Positions 7,918-16,895 of a stretch of DNA of 61,294 nucleotides are shown here, in pieces. The stretch lies in contig JAVBNN010000007.1 of the NCBI GenBank assembly GCA_031551525.1, positions 1-61,294 of the forward strand, written 5' to 3'. The position numbers and the translations under genes were made by a program. The DNA comes from JAVBNN01 sp031551525. GTDB lineage: Bacteria; Bacillota; Negativicutes; Acidaminococcales; JAISLQ01. The notes beneath the pieces are model-generated. The model saw only the letters and a list, made by a program, of their open reading frames with translations. It did no database searches and was not told where the DNA came from. The number at the start of each line of letters is the position of its first letter. The stretch's first letter is position 1.

Positions 7918-9594
7918 GTGGGTAAAAAAGTTTTAGCTTGTTTCGGAGAAAATCTTGGTCGTCAGGAAGCCTTCCAGCAGTTTGCCGAGCAATTGGGCGA
8001 TAAGGGATTTGAGGTGCATTTATTTGACCGTGTGGTGGATATGGGGCTCAAACCGCATAACGTGCTCAATGTTTTTGAACACGTATGGAAAGAGCGTGTG
8101 GAAGACAATGAATATTATTTTTTAACGGATATAAAAGATTTTTTTAAACTGGTCTACCGGGTTTTTCACCAAACGTTTGAAGAATTTATCCTCTGGCCGG
8201 ACGAAACCGCTGTTTATGATGTAGAACTGGAAGACATATATGCAAAACTCTTGTCGGGCGAAGTATTGCCGGAGGAGCGGCTGTATAAAAAAATATACGT
8301 CAATGATATAGCGACTGATCTTGGCGAAGATTTTTTCAATGGACAGAAAGCCGCTCTGTCGGATTTTGGGCAGAAACGGGATATGTTGCCCGGACAACAG
8401 GTAGTATACAGGTTTGGCGGGCAGTGTTATCTTATCGAACCGTCTTCGGGGACAACTGTTTATATAAAGCTAGACGAGCAGCCGGTGGCCGAAGAGATAA
8501 AATATAAAGACGTAATAATCCCTTGTGACCTAGATGTCGGCATATTCGAGCAGGCGGAAGAAACACTTGGTTTTATCGCGCTTGATTATGAGGTTTGTCT
8601 AAGAAGGCAGGATACGGTACATAAAGTGTTCTCCCTATTGCGCAGTGAGATACTTTCTCACGGACGGGTAGAGCAAAAATACTGTTGCTCGCTCTTGGAG
8701 GTGATGGGCGAGGCTTATGGCGTATACGCCGAGATATTCTCTTTATCGCTTTTACTTCATATTTACCGGGAAAGCCGTTTTTATAAAAAAATGCTGGCCG
8801 TTTGTTATAACGACAGCCAGCTGTCTTTGTTCAACAAATACTTCGTTCTTATGCAGAGCAAACATATTGAATTGTTTGATCGGATGGCCAATGCAGACGA
8901 GCTGCTCAAGGCGGAAACGGCACTTTTCCAGCAGATCGCCAATGGGTGCGAAAAGGTTTTGGCCAAAGAATTTGTTGAAATACCTAAAGACACAATCGAC
9001 CAAAACTCGATTGTTATCATGACTACACAATTTTTAGATTATGCACAGCTCCAAAGCCGTTATGCTTTGGAGTTGGCAAGGTATCTGATAAAAAATATGG
9101 GTAAAAAAGTCTGGCTGATAAATACTTGTGAATTGCTTACGCAAAATGCCCGTATTCCGTTTTTTGACGCTTCAGCCAGCAATATTGTGGGCGAATATTC
9201 CAACAGCAATAATATAGAGATAGAAGAAGTGCGCATACCGTTTTACCAGATGATGTCACCTATGCCGGATTTTGGTGGCATAGCGGGACTTTTAGAGTTC
9301 ATACAGGATATAAAGCCCGCGCTTATCGTCAATGTCAGCGATCTGAGCGTTGCGGCAGAAATATGTTCAAGGCAAACGGCGGGTATTTCCATGCCGCCGT
9401 CCGGGATGAAGCTTTTTGTATCCACCGGAAAAACACTGGTTGTCGACCGGGAGCTTTCTGAAAGCGTCAAGGCTGTTTACGCCGGAGCTGGGGTGGAAGT
9501 GATAAACGTTGTCGGCAGCTTGGATCCGGATGGGGTTCAAGACCCGGGGATGGTTGGAGAAGTATTGCAAAGACTCAATTTGGCGGATAGGTAA
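7918..9594 (+). CDS. Large unknown protein of the glycosylation locus
   Basis: A 558-residue cytoplasmic protein that I do not recognise, read from GTG with AGGGGGACGAGG upstream. The N-terminal ~30 residues look like a Rossmann strand-helix unit. Residues ~60-370 are mixed helix with aromatic-rich stretches. From about residue 360 there is a second Rossmann-like block beginning SIVIMTTQFLDYAQLQ, followed by KKVWLINTCELL and ALIVNVSDLSVAAEI. That last part resembles the first domain of GT-B glycosyltransferases, but no C-terminal sugar-nucleotide domain follows. Its stop lies next to the start of the glycosyltransferase at 9594. A second flagellin-modifying transferase is possible but unproven. 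Confidence 0.75.
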   Translation: MGKKVLACFGENLGRQEAFQQFAEQLGDKGFEVHLFDRVVDMGLKPHNVLNVFEHVWKERVEDNEYYFLTDIKDFFKLVYRVFHQTFEEFILWPDETAVYDVELEDIYAKLLSGEVLPEERLYKKIYVNDIATDLGEDFFNGQKAALSDFGQKRDMLPGQQVVYRFGGQCYLIEPSSGTTVYIKLDEQPVAEEIKYKDVIIPCDLDVGIFEQAEETLGFIALDYEVCLRRQDTVHKVFSLLRSEILSHGRVEQKYCCSLLEVMGEAYGVYAEIFSLSLLLHIYRESRFYKKMLAVCYNDSQLSLFNKYFVLMQSKHIELFDRMANADELLKAETALFQQIANGCEKVLAKEFVEIPKDTIDQNSIVIMTTQFLDYAQLQSRYALELARYLIKNMGKKVWLINTCELLTQNARIPFFDASASNIVGEYSNSNNIEIEEVRIPFYQMMSPMPDFGGIAGLLEFIQDIKPALIVNVSDLSVAAEICSRQTAGISMPPSGMKLFVSTGKTLVVDRELSESVKAVYAGAGVEVINVVGSLDPDGVQDPGMVGEVLQRLNLADR

Positions 9595-10756
9595 TGAACA
9601 TAGTTATTACACTGGGCCTGGGGCAATATGACGCGTTAGGGTTATTCAGCAGAGCTATAGGCAAAGCCTTTAGGGATATGGGGCATAAGGTTTCCATATG
9701 GGATATGCCCAACGAACCTTCGCCGCCCTTGACGGAGGGGGAAACGGTAGACGCGTTTTTTCCATCAATGGCCCTGGTGTCGTGGAAGCGGCTGACGACC
9801 ATATGCACAATATATATGACAAGCTTAAACTTATTGTGGACAGCGAAAAAGCCGTCATAGCATGGTTTCTGGTGGATAACCCGATAGATCATTATACCCG
9901 TTTGAAAGTGCCGCTGGCGCACAGAATGGTGTTTTATGTAGATGAAAGCTTTCCCCGGTTTACTACGGGTGTACTGAAATGTGATGTAGCGGCCGATGCT
10001 TTTTTGCCTCATGCCGGTATGCTTTATGAGGGAAAAGCGGTCAAGCGGGATATCGACGTATTATTTACCAGTACTGTGTGTTTTGAACCGCAACTGGGCT
10101 TTGAAGATAGTGTTCCAGAGGATGTCCGGCAGTTGGTTCGCGATGCCATAGATATTTTAGCAGTAGATGAAAGCCACAAAAGCGTATGGGACGCGTTGAA
10201 AGAGGCGGCTGGCACAAGATATGGCAGCAGCAAATGGGATACATCGCTTATCAGCTTTCTTTTCCATAAGATAGACAGATATATACGTCCTTACATAAAA
10301 AACCGGCTATTGGATTTTGTCGTTGATTTGGGCGTCGAGGTGCATGTATATGGCAGTGGCTGGGAGGAACATCCTCTAGCCGGTAAACTGTTTGGAAAAA
10401 CGCCGGTATCATTTTCGCAGACGCCGCTTTTAAACGCCAGGGCAAAGATTGCTTTAAATTCAAATAACAACCTTACTCATGGTTCGCACGAGCGTGTTTT
10501 TAACGCAATGCTGAATGGAGCCATCCCACTTGGAGACGGTTCTTCATACTATGACCGGCAGTTCCCCGGAGTTTGCCTGACCATGCGAGATAAGGAAAAA
10601 ATTCAAAAACTTGTTTTCGATGAAAACTTTTTTGAACAGGGGTCTGCGATGGCCCGGCGCATAGCCATGCGAGGGCACACTTGGGCACACCGCGCGGTTG
10701 CCATAGAAAAGATGATAAAAGAATATCGCAAAATAGTTTTTGGTATTAAGAGATAA
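9594..10756 (+). pseudogene. CgeB-like glycosyltransferase, frameshifted at a T6 run
   Basis: Two overlapping frames together encode one protein. Frame one begins at 9594 and reads MNIVITLGLGQYDALG through WDMPNE to VDAFF. The rest continues in the -1 frame as SINGPGVVEAADDH and runs to 10756. The break falls at the six T residues 9756-9761; one more T restores a continuous protein of about 387 residues with the sensible join VDAFFSINGPGVV. The C-terminus carries NSNNNLTHGSHERVFNAMLNG, split here as SNNNLTHGSHERVF then NAMLNG, typical of CgeB-type (DUF3880/Glyco_trans_1_2) transferases. It may be broken, phase-variable through the T-run, or a sequencing error. It would act on flagellin glycans. 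Confidence 0.82.
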
Positions 10757-10774
10757 ATCCCAACAAAACAGGAC

Positions 10775-10801
10775 TAAAGTTTCAATTTGCTGATGAAAAT
10801 T
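10775..10801 (+). promoter_or_regulatory. Weak sigma-28 promoter candidate
   Basis: A perfect TAAAGTTT -35 box lies at 10775-10782, but the -10 region about 12 bp downstream (GAAAATTA) matches GCCGATAA poorly. It sits 110 bp before the small gene at 10910. Kept as a low-confidence call because an identical -35 box precedes flaG. Confidence 0.25.
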
Positions 10802-10909
10802 AGAATAAATATCAGCCGCCTGATAAACTGTAACCAGAAAGTTTTAGTATATATCAATGTAGCGGCGGTACTTTTACTATGCCGGTAAAATTACTTCAGA
10901 GGCAATTCT

Positions 10910-11290
10910 ATGCTTACAGTCGACCATGAAGCGATTAAAATATTTCATAAAATGCTGCTGTTGTTTAAAGTTATAGACGATGGTATCGGCAGGTTGCACG
11001 AACTTTTACTCAGCCAAAAAACAAACGACATCAATACATTAAATATAAATATTATGCAGGCTGTGGTCAGTATAGTAAATGCCAGCAGAGAGCATCTGCC
11101 TGAGTATGCTGCAGAAACAGCTGTGAAACTGGAAGACGAACTGTATGTGGAGCTGCATAATCTTACATATGCTCTGACCACATTTTCTTATGATTATGCC
11201 CTGTATTGTCTGGATAAATCGCTTGTCCCGGCATACCAACGCTGGCGGGAACTTATAGAGACGCATATAGTGCGCCATACAGAGGCTTGA
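10910..11290 (+). CDS. Small helical flagellar-locus protein
   Basis: Unrecognised 126-residue, all-helical, acidic protein without signal peptide or membrane segment. It has a DYALYCLDKSLVPAYQRW stretch near the C-terminus that loosely resembles the end of the 90-residue protein at 371-643. It sits between the glycosylation genes and flaG and is separated from flaG by a sigma-28 promoter. FliS/FliT-like secretion chaperones have comparable size and helicity, but no family signature is visible. Confidence 0.65.
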   Translation: MLTVDHEAIKIFHKMLLLFKVIDDGIGRLHELLLSQKTNDINTLNINIMQAVVSIVNASREHLPEYAAETAVKLEDELYVELHNLTYALTTFSYDYALYCLDKSLVPAYQRWRELIETHIVRHTEA

Positions 11291-11321
11291 GAAAAAAAGG
11301 GACTTTAGACCTAAAAAATAT

Positions 11322-11349
11322 TAAAGTTTCCCAGTGTATTTTTCGATAT
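11322..11349 (+). promoter_or_regulatory. Sigma-28 (FliA/SigD) promoter of flaG-fliD-fliS
   Basis: TAAAGTTT (11322-11329) is an exact sigma-28 -35 box and TTCGATAT (11342-11349) a close match to the GCCGATAW -10 box. They are separated by 12 bp. It lies 53 bp upstream of flaG, as expected for a late flagellar operon. Confidence 0.85.
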
Positions 11350-11402
11350 AAATAGTGGATACAAATCTGTATTTTATTTACTAAAAATCGAGGTGCATAG
11401 GA

Positions 11403-11882
11403 ATGGTTATTCAGTCTCTTGACAAGACAACTGCTGGGCAGGGAAGCTATAATGTTGTCAGTTCGTCACAGGGCAAGACCGCGCAACCGGAGAAGTCGGT
11501 TGTGGTCGAGCCGGGAACTGTGGCGCGCCCTGAACCTGCCGGCCCGATCGTAGTAGAAGCAGCAAAACAGCAACAGCCGCAGGGCAAGGGGGATGTCAAG
11601 AACAACCCTGTTGCCGCAGAAGAAGAACGCAAAGCCAAAATTGCGGAGATTATCAATGATGATCACAAGATGCAGTCCATCACTGATACTCTGAACAAGT
11701 TCATGGCCCAATGGAGTGCCGATCTTCAATTTTCTTTCCACAAAGAGACCGGGTCTTTAATGGTCAAATTTGTGGATATCAAGCACAACAAGGTTTTGAA
11801 AGAATTCCCGCCGGAAGAATACCTCGATATGGTAGCCAACATCAGAAAGTATATTGGTACTATGGTGGACGAAAAGGCTTGA
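11403..11882 (+). CDS. flaG: FlaG family flagellar protein
   Basis: A 159-residue protein whose C-terminal ~70 residues (DLQFSFHKETGSLMVKFVD, then KVLKEFPPEEYLDMV) form the FlaG domain. The first ~75 residues are a low-complexity, Ala/Pro/Gln-rich tail. FlaG proteins influence filament length and are commonly encoded next to fliD. It follows the sigma-28 promoter and precedes fliD by 45 bp, so it is the first gene of the filament-cap operon. Confidence 0.93.
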   Translation: MVIQSLDKTTAGQGSYNVVSSSQGKTAQPEKSVVVEPGTVARPEPAGPIVVEAAKQQQPQGKGDVKNNPVAAEEERKAKIAEIINDDHKMQSITDTLNKFMAQWSADLQFSFHKETGSLMVKFVDIKHNKVLKEFPPEEYLDMVANIRKYIGTMVDEKA

Positions 11883-11927
11883 CGGGGGCCTGAAAAATAA
11901 AAAACAAAATTTGAGGAGGGCTTCACA

Positions 11928-13466
11928 ATGGCTACTCGTATGAACGGCATCATATCAGGACTGGATACGGAAGCGCTGGTAAAAGCGCAGGTATCATATC
12001 AACAACTGCAGATAGACAGACTGACCAAGTCTAATACCAAACTGCAATGGCAAAAAGAAAGCTACCTTGACATTTATAAAAAAATGGATACCTATAGGAA
12101 CAAGGTATACAATTATAAACTGGACTCTACCACTAAACTTAAGAGCGTTACCGGCAGCAATGACAGCGCGCTTGGCGTAAAGGCCAACGCGGACGCTACG
12201 GTTGGCGTACACAGTATTACTGTGTACCAGATGGCTACCGGTGCGCAGAGCGGCAGCAAAGAAGCGCTTGGTTCCAGTGATAACAAAACCTCCATAGAAA
12301 AACAGCTTTTAAATGCGGACGGTTCCACTAAATATACCGGCACTATTGATATCAACATCAACGGCAAGAAAGTTTCTGTCGATACTTCAAAGAGCATGAA
12401 TGAAATGGTCAAGGCTATCAATAATTCTGGCGCGGGAGTAAAAGCCAGCTATGACGCCAATACCGACCGTATATTCTTTTCCGCCGAGGGCACCGGCAAA
12501 GAAGCTAAAATAGACTTTAGCGGCACGACCGGCGCGGGCGTAGAGTTTTTGCGCGACGGCCTGAAGCTTTACGACGAACAAAAAGACAGCGAAGGCAATG
12601 TCACCGGACGCGATCTTATGGGACTGGTGGAAGGGCAGAACGCCAAGTTTGATCTCGACGGCGTAAAGGGTCTGGAGCAAAATAGCAACGAATTCACTAT
12701 ATCAGGTATCACCTATAGCTTAAAGGACGCCGATGCGGTCAATGGCAAAACAACTACCGTAACAGTTAAAAACGATAACGACGGCATGCTCAAAGCGGTA
12801 AAAGATTTTGTCGATCAATACAACGAAATGCTTGAAAGCATCAACGGCGTCATTTACCAGCAGAAAAACAAGAGTTTCGAGCCCTTGACAGCCGATCAGA
12901 AAAAAGACATGACGGCCGACCAGATAAAAGACTGGGAAGAAAAAGCAAAAGCGGGCGTTTTGCATGGCGACTCCATCCTGCGCGGCGTTGTCAACAATAT
13001 GCGTACCTCCATATACACATCTATAAATGGCATCGATGGCAAATATAATTCTCTCTTTGCGATAGGCATAAAGACGGGCGATTATTCCACTAACGGCAAG
13101 CTAGTCATCGATGAAGACAAGCTTAAAAAAGCCATTGAAGAAGATCCGGACGCTATCGCCAAGATACTTAACGGTACTACCGATAAAAACGGCAAAGAGA
13201 CCGCCGGTGTGGCCGACAAACTGTATGACCAGCTCAAGACCGGTCTTGACAAGATAGATTCCCAGTCTGGCGCCGCCAAGGGCAGCAAGGACACGCAAAG
13301 CTACCTGTCGAAAGTCATCGCCAGAAACGAGAAAACAATCGCAACCAAGACTGCGCGCATGAACCAACAGATGGAAACATACTACAAGCAGTATGATGCG
13401 ATGGAATCCATGTTGGAGCAACTGCAAAAGCAGCAGGAAACTTTGGCCAGCTATATGTCCGCATAA
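11928..13466 (+). CDS. fliD: Flagellar filament cap protein FliD (hook-associated protein 2)
   Basis: A 512-residue capping protein that folds flagellin at the filament tip. The FliD_N domain starts RMNGIISGLDTEALV and includes HSITVYQMATGAQ at about residues 95-107. The FliD_C domain spans about residues 280-505 and ends in a coiled coil rich in Gln (QMETYYKQYDAMESMLEQL). A strong GAGGAGGG ribosome-binding site precedes the ATG. Secretion depends on FliT-like and FliS chaperones, encoded downstream. Confidence 0.96.
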   Translation: MATRMNGIISGLDTEALVKAQVSYQQLQIDRLTKSNTKLQWQKESYLDIYKKMDTYRNKVYNYKLDSTTKLKSVTGSNDSALGVKANADATVGVHSITVYQMATGAQSGSKEALGSSDNKTSIEKQLLNADGSTKYTGTIDININGKKVSVDTSKSMNEMVKAINNSGAGVKASYDANTDRIFFSAEGTGKEAKIDFSGTTGAGVEFLRDGLKLYDEQKDSEGNVTGRDLMGLVEGQNAKFDLDGVKGLEQNSNEFTISGITYSLKDADAVNGKTTTVTVKNDNDGMLKAVKDFVDQYNEMLESINGVIYQQKNKSFEPLTADQKKDMTADQIKDWEEKAKAGVLHGDSILRGVVNNMRTSIYTSINGIDGKYNSLFAIGIKTGDYSTNGKLVIDEDKLKKAIEEDPDAIAKILNGTTDKNGKETAGVADKLYDQLKTGLDKIDSQSGAAKGSKDTQSYLSKVIARNEKTIATKTARMNQQMETYYKQYDAMESMLEQLQKQQETLASYMSA

Positions 13467-13508
13467 CCTGCTTTCGAGTTGCTTTCAAAGGAAGGGGTAA
13501 ATTGATTT

Positions 13509-13931
13509 ATGTCTATGGCCAGTAATTCCGCTAACGCGTATAAACAGCAGCAAATATTGACCGCTTCGCCGGAACAGCTCATTCTTATGTTGTACAACGG
13601 TTGTATAAAGTTTATGAATGAAGCGGTGGCCGGGATCGAAGAGAAAAATATCGAAAAAGCCCATAATGCATGTGTACGCGCGCAGAACATCGTAGCCGAG
13701 CTGATGAACTCACTTAATATGGAATATCCCATATCGAGTGAACTGATGAGGCTGTATGAATATGTTGACCATGAACTTGTCCTCGGGAATATGAATAAGG
13801 ACAAGGAGTGTTTCAACAATGGCAAAAGGGTTATTTCTGAGTTGCGTGAAGGCTGGGCTGACGCTATGAAGAAAGTTCGCGAAGAAGGTATGGCGTCTCG
13901 CGTAGCGGGCGACTCTGTGATAAGCGTATGA
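13509..13931 (+). CDS. fliS: Flagellin export chaperone FliS
   Basis: A 140-residue helical chaperone that binds the flagellin C-terminus and prevents premature polymerisation. The family N-terminal pattern ANAYKQQQILTASPEQLI and LMLYNGCIKFMNEA are clear. AAGGAAGGGG lies upstream. The stop overlaps the next start by 4 bp. Confidence 0.95.
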   Translation: MSMASNSANAYKQQQILTASPEQLILMLYNGCIKFMNEAVAGIEEKNIEKAHNACVRAQNIVAELMNSLNMEYPISSELMRLYEYVDHELVLGNMNKDKECFNNGKRVISELREGWADAMKKVREEGMASRVAGDSVISV

Positions 13932-14278
13932 GCGTGGTGTGCGGTATGGAAAAACTTTGGCGGGATTACCTGTTTTTGACCAGCGAGATGTTGAAGTTTA
14001 CCTCAGCTGAAGACATAGAATTATTCGAAGACCTCTTGCAGCAACGGGAAAGGCTTTTGCAAACGATAAAAAGTACGCCCGATAAGGATGACTATATACC
14101 CAGCTCACGCGGGCAGGATGTTATCCGGGAGATAACTAAGCTTGATGTTGATTTGCGCGAAAAGGTGCGCACCGCTCAAAATATGCTGAAAAAGAACTTT
14201 GCCATTTCCAGCGCCTATGAAGGGTTTGCTGGTGAGGATATAGCTGTGGGCAACAGGTTCGACAGCAACAAGCAATAA
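13928..14278 (+). CDS. FliT-like flagellar chaperone
   Basis: A 116-residue helical protein located directly after fliS with an ATGA overlap. In many flagellar operons this position holds FliT, the FliD export chaperone. The heptad-like stretch LFEDLLQQRERLLQTI (about residues 38-53) fits a FliT-type antiparallel bundle. Sequence similarity to known FliT is weak, as is usual for this family. An internal ATG at 13949 could be the true start. A terminator follows. Confidence 0.75.
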   Translation: MSVVCGMEKLWRDYLFLTSEMLKFTSAEDIELFEDLLQQRERLLQTIKSTPDKDDYIPSSRGQDVIREITKLDVDLREKVRTAQNMLKKNFAISSAYEGFAGEDIAVGNRFDSNKQ

Positions 14279-14322
14279 AAAAACGCTAAAACATGCAGGA
14301 CGAAGCGAGAAATGTGTCCTGA

Positions 14323-14352
14323 GGCAGAACGGGTCGCCGTTCTGCCAGTTTT
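14323..14352 (+). terminator. Terminator after the fliS operon
   Basis: A perfect 10-bp stem, GGCAGAACGG with CCGTTCTGCC, and a GTCG loop precede AGTTTT, between the FliT-like gene and the second FliD-like gene. Confidence 0.8.
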
Positions 14353-14381
14353 GCGTTATATGATTTAAGGGGAGTTTTTAA

Positions 14382-15617
14382 ATGGCCGCCATACCACAAA
14401 TGACACCCTATGGAATTTACAACATAAAATATAAGGCATCGCCCAAGCGTGCTGAAGCGACGGAACAGACTCTTCCGGCTACTGCTTACGGAAAATCCTA
14501 CAATCCGTTGTCTTTTTTGCGCGCTTTTCAAGGTTTGGCGTCTGAGGGCATACTTTCACAAAAAGACGCCTATAGAAAGCAGATAGTCGATGTGATGACA
14601 TCCGCCAATTCTTTGTCGGATGTGGCGGAAGGTTTTATGGATAAGGACTGGCCGGGACTAAAATTCGCCGGACAGGCGGGAATAAAAGGTGAAACCATGC
14701 GTGGGGCGCGGCCGGCAGAGTATGATATCATGGTAACCCGCCTGGCGCAACCGCATGCTTATGGCAGTGAGACCGTACCGTCCGGCAGTCGTGATATCTT
14801 GGAGCCTGGGACGTACGATCTGGAGATAACAACTCAAATTGGGCGCGAAAAAGCGATATTTGACGTGCGTCCTAAAGATACGGCCCGTTTTACTTTAGCG
14901 CGTATTGCTGACGCGGTAAACTCTTTTTCACAAAGTGTAACGGCAAAGATAACAGAAGAAAATGGTTTGGAACAGTTGCAACTGGTAGCCAGGGAAAACG
15001 GGAAGAACGGGTCTTTTAGCCTGTCGAGCAGCAGCGATTGGTTGGATCACCTGAAAATAGGGCTGCTGCAATCCGGACAGGACGGCGAGGCGATCGTTGA
15101 CGGAAAAGCCTATGCAACTAAAGACAATAAGCTAGAGTTAGACGAAGGCCGTTTGAAGGTGTCCTTTACACAGGCCGGCAGTGGCAGGATCGGTGTAGTT
15201 CCTGACCAGGAAGGGGCGATCCTTTCGCTGGAACTTTTGGTGAAAGCTTATAATAATTTCAATGAAACGATGCAAAGCGCCAGCAACAAAACCGATAAAG
15301 GCGGGCGGCTGCTGGGCGCAGCAACGTCACTTTTTGAGGGTAGTAATGGTAAAGAGCTGGCAGCTGTAGGCCTTCATATGAATGAAGACGGGCGTCTTTC
15401 GCTGGACGAAGGCAAAGCCGGCCAGGCCGCCGGGGAAGATATCTTTAAAGTGCGTGATATCTTGGGCAAAGGCGCGGCATTTGCTTTTTATAATATGGCC
15501 AATTCTGTACAGCGCAGTCCGGTGAGTTATTATTTTGCGCCGTCAGGAGGCGAAGCGGTCAGTCTTAATAATACGCCTGATAAGTGGCAGGGAATATTTG
15601 TCGATATTGCGGCATGA
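14382..15617 (+). CDS. Divergent FliD-like protein
   Basis: A 411-residue protein that resembles the FliD gene upstream in order of motifs, though it is shorter and lacks the usual N-terminal GIxSGLDT segment. YDIMVTRLAQPHAYGSE (about residues 114-130) corresponds to the HSITVYQ region of FliD. SLELLVKAYNNFNETM and then VGLHMNEDGRLSLDEGK match the C-terminal half. It has a Pro/Lys-rich start and no terminal Gln-rich coiled coil. It may be a second cap protein, a hook-filament junction component, or a regulator. It stands alone between two terminators. Confidence 0.75.
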   Translation: MAAIPQMTPYGIYNIKYKASPKRAEATEQTLPATAYGKSYNPLSFLRAFQGLASEGILSQKDAYRKQIVDVMTSANSLSDVAEGFMDKDWPGLKFAGQAGIKGETMRGARPAEYDIMVTRLAQPHAYGSETVPSGSRDILEPGTYDLEITTQIGREKAIFDVRPKDTARFTLARIADAVNSFSQSVTAKITEENGLEQLQLVARENGKNGSFSLSSSSDWLDHLKIGLLQSGQDGEAIVDGKAYATKDNKLELDEGRLKVSFTQAGSGRIGVVPDQEGAILSLELLVKAYNNFNETMQSASNKTDKGGRLLGAATSLFEGSNGKELAAVGLHMNEDGRLSLDEGKAGQAAGEDIFKVRDILGKGAAFAFYNMANSVQRSPVSYYFAPSGGEAVSLNNTPDKWQGIFVDIAA

Positions 15618-15627
15618 CTAAAAATAC

Positions 15628-15653
15628 GCCTGGCTTGGCCAGGCAATTTTTTT
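15628..15653 (+). terminator. Terminator after the FliD-like gene
   Basis: A 7-bp stem, GCCTGGC with GCCAGGC, a TTG loop and a following T7 run lie 11 bp after the stop codon. Confidence 0.88.
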
Positions 15654-15693
15654 ACAGGTATAGAAAAACAACTACGGGGAATTGAGGGAAACA

Positions 15694-16881
15694 ATGAAAC
15701 AGAGCGTTTTGATGCCAGATTATTTGCAGAATTTTGTGTGTAGCGGTTCGGATTGTGTTTTTACCTGTTGCAGCAACTGGCGGGTAGATATAGATGAGGC
15801 GACTGTCAAAAAATACAGGCAATGTAAAGAGCCGGCGTGGCAGGCGAAATTTCATAAAGATCTTATACCGGCTTCCCAGGATGGAATGCCTGCCCGCTGC
15901 CGTATGGATAAAAACGGCTATTGTACTTTTTTGACGGAAGACCGCTTGTGCAGTATACAAAAGCGTTTTGGCGCGGGTTATTTGAGTTATACTTGTCGTA
16001 TATTTCCGCGGGGTTATAATAATATAAAGGGTTCTATAGAGAAATGGGGCTCCTTGGGTTGTCCGGAAATAATGAAAAAAGTGCTGTTTTCCGGGAAAAA
16101 AATAAATTTTGTAGAAGAAAATCTGAAAAAGACAACGGAACCTGGAGCGGCTGTCACTTATAAATTGGATGAGAGTAATGAGCACGCCAAAAGTTTTTAT
16201 TTATTGCGTAAGTTTGCTTTCGATGTTTTGCAAAATGCCGACTATACAATGATTGAGCGTTTGCTTATTCTGGCTTATTTTTTTAATAATTTCAATGAAA
16301 TGCGTGAAGTGGAAGCCGTAAAGCTGGTAGCGCTTTATGAAGATATAATAAATTCCGGTGAAGTCAGGGAAGTCATAAAAGATGTAAAACCAGAACGAAA
16401 ATTTTATTTCAACCTTTTACGCACTGTTATGGCGAGTACTGCCAGCCACACTAAAGACCACGTTTACAAAAAGTATTACAAAAAAATGTCGGCCCAGCTT
16501 TGTTTGGGAGTATCGGACGAACGCTGGTTTTTCTCATTGTATGACGAATATTATCGGGTGTTTTTGCAAAAAAATCCGTTGCTCATGGAAAACTATTTGA
16601 TAAGCGCGGCTTTCACAGAACTATTTCCCTTGCAACTGCCGGTTTTATGGGATTCTTTCATGGTGCTGCTCATACGTTATCTGGTTGTGAATTTCTTCTT
16701 CATGGGCCTGGTGGTCGAAGAAAAGGGCAAGGTAAACCAGGATAAATTTCTTGAAGGGTTTGCCGCCATAGCCAGGGTGCTCGATGCCAGCCGCCCGACT
16801 TTTACCCATACGGTCTTGGCGGAGATGAAGAAAAGCGGCTCCAATGATATAATACACGCTTTTCATATGATAAAGATTTAA
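15694..16881 (+). CDS. fliB: Flagellin lysine N-methylase
   Basis: A 395-residue protein of the FliB family, which methylates surface lysines of flagellin. The Cys-rich N-terminal signature (FVCSGSDCVFTCCSNW at about residues 14-29, then CRMDKNGYC and YTCRIFPR) is diagnostic and probably binds an Fe-S or other metal centre. The rest is helical. The ATG at 15694 has GAGGG 5 bp upstream; an in-frame TTG at 15682 is less likely. With the Maf/Pse genes this means flagellin here may be both glycosylated and methylated. Confidence 0.92.
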   Translation: MKQSVLMPDYLQNFVCSGSDCVFTCCSNWRVDIDEATVKKYRQCKEPAWQAKFHKDLIPASQDGMPARCRMDKNGYCTFLTEDRLCSIQKRFGAGYLSYTCRIFPRGYNNIKGSIEKWGSLGCPEIMKKVLFSGKKINFVEENLKKTTEPGAAVTYKLDESNEHAKSFYLLRKFAFDVLQNADYTMIERLLILAYFFNNFNEMREVEAVKLVALYEDIINSGEVREVIKDVKPERKFYFNLLRTVMASTASHTKDHVYKKYYKKMSAQLCLGVSDERWFFSLYDEYYRVFLQKNPLLMENYLISAAFTELFPLQLPVLWDSFMVLLIRYLVVNFFFMGLVVEEKGKVNQDKFLEGFAAIARVLDASRPTFTHTVLAEMKKSGSNDIIHAFHMIKI

Positions 16882-16895
16882 GGATCGGTAATAAT

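Noticed and set aside
9720..9770. Programmed ribosomal -1 frameshift as the main explanation for the split glycosyltransferase
   Set aside because: TTT-TTT is preceded by G rather than T, so the heptamer is imperfect, and no downstream stimulatory structure is evident; kept only as an alternative.
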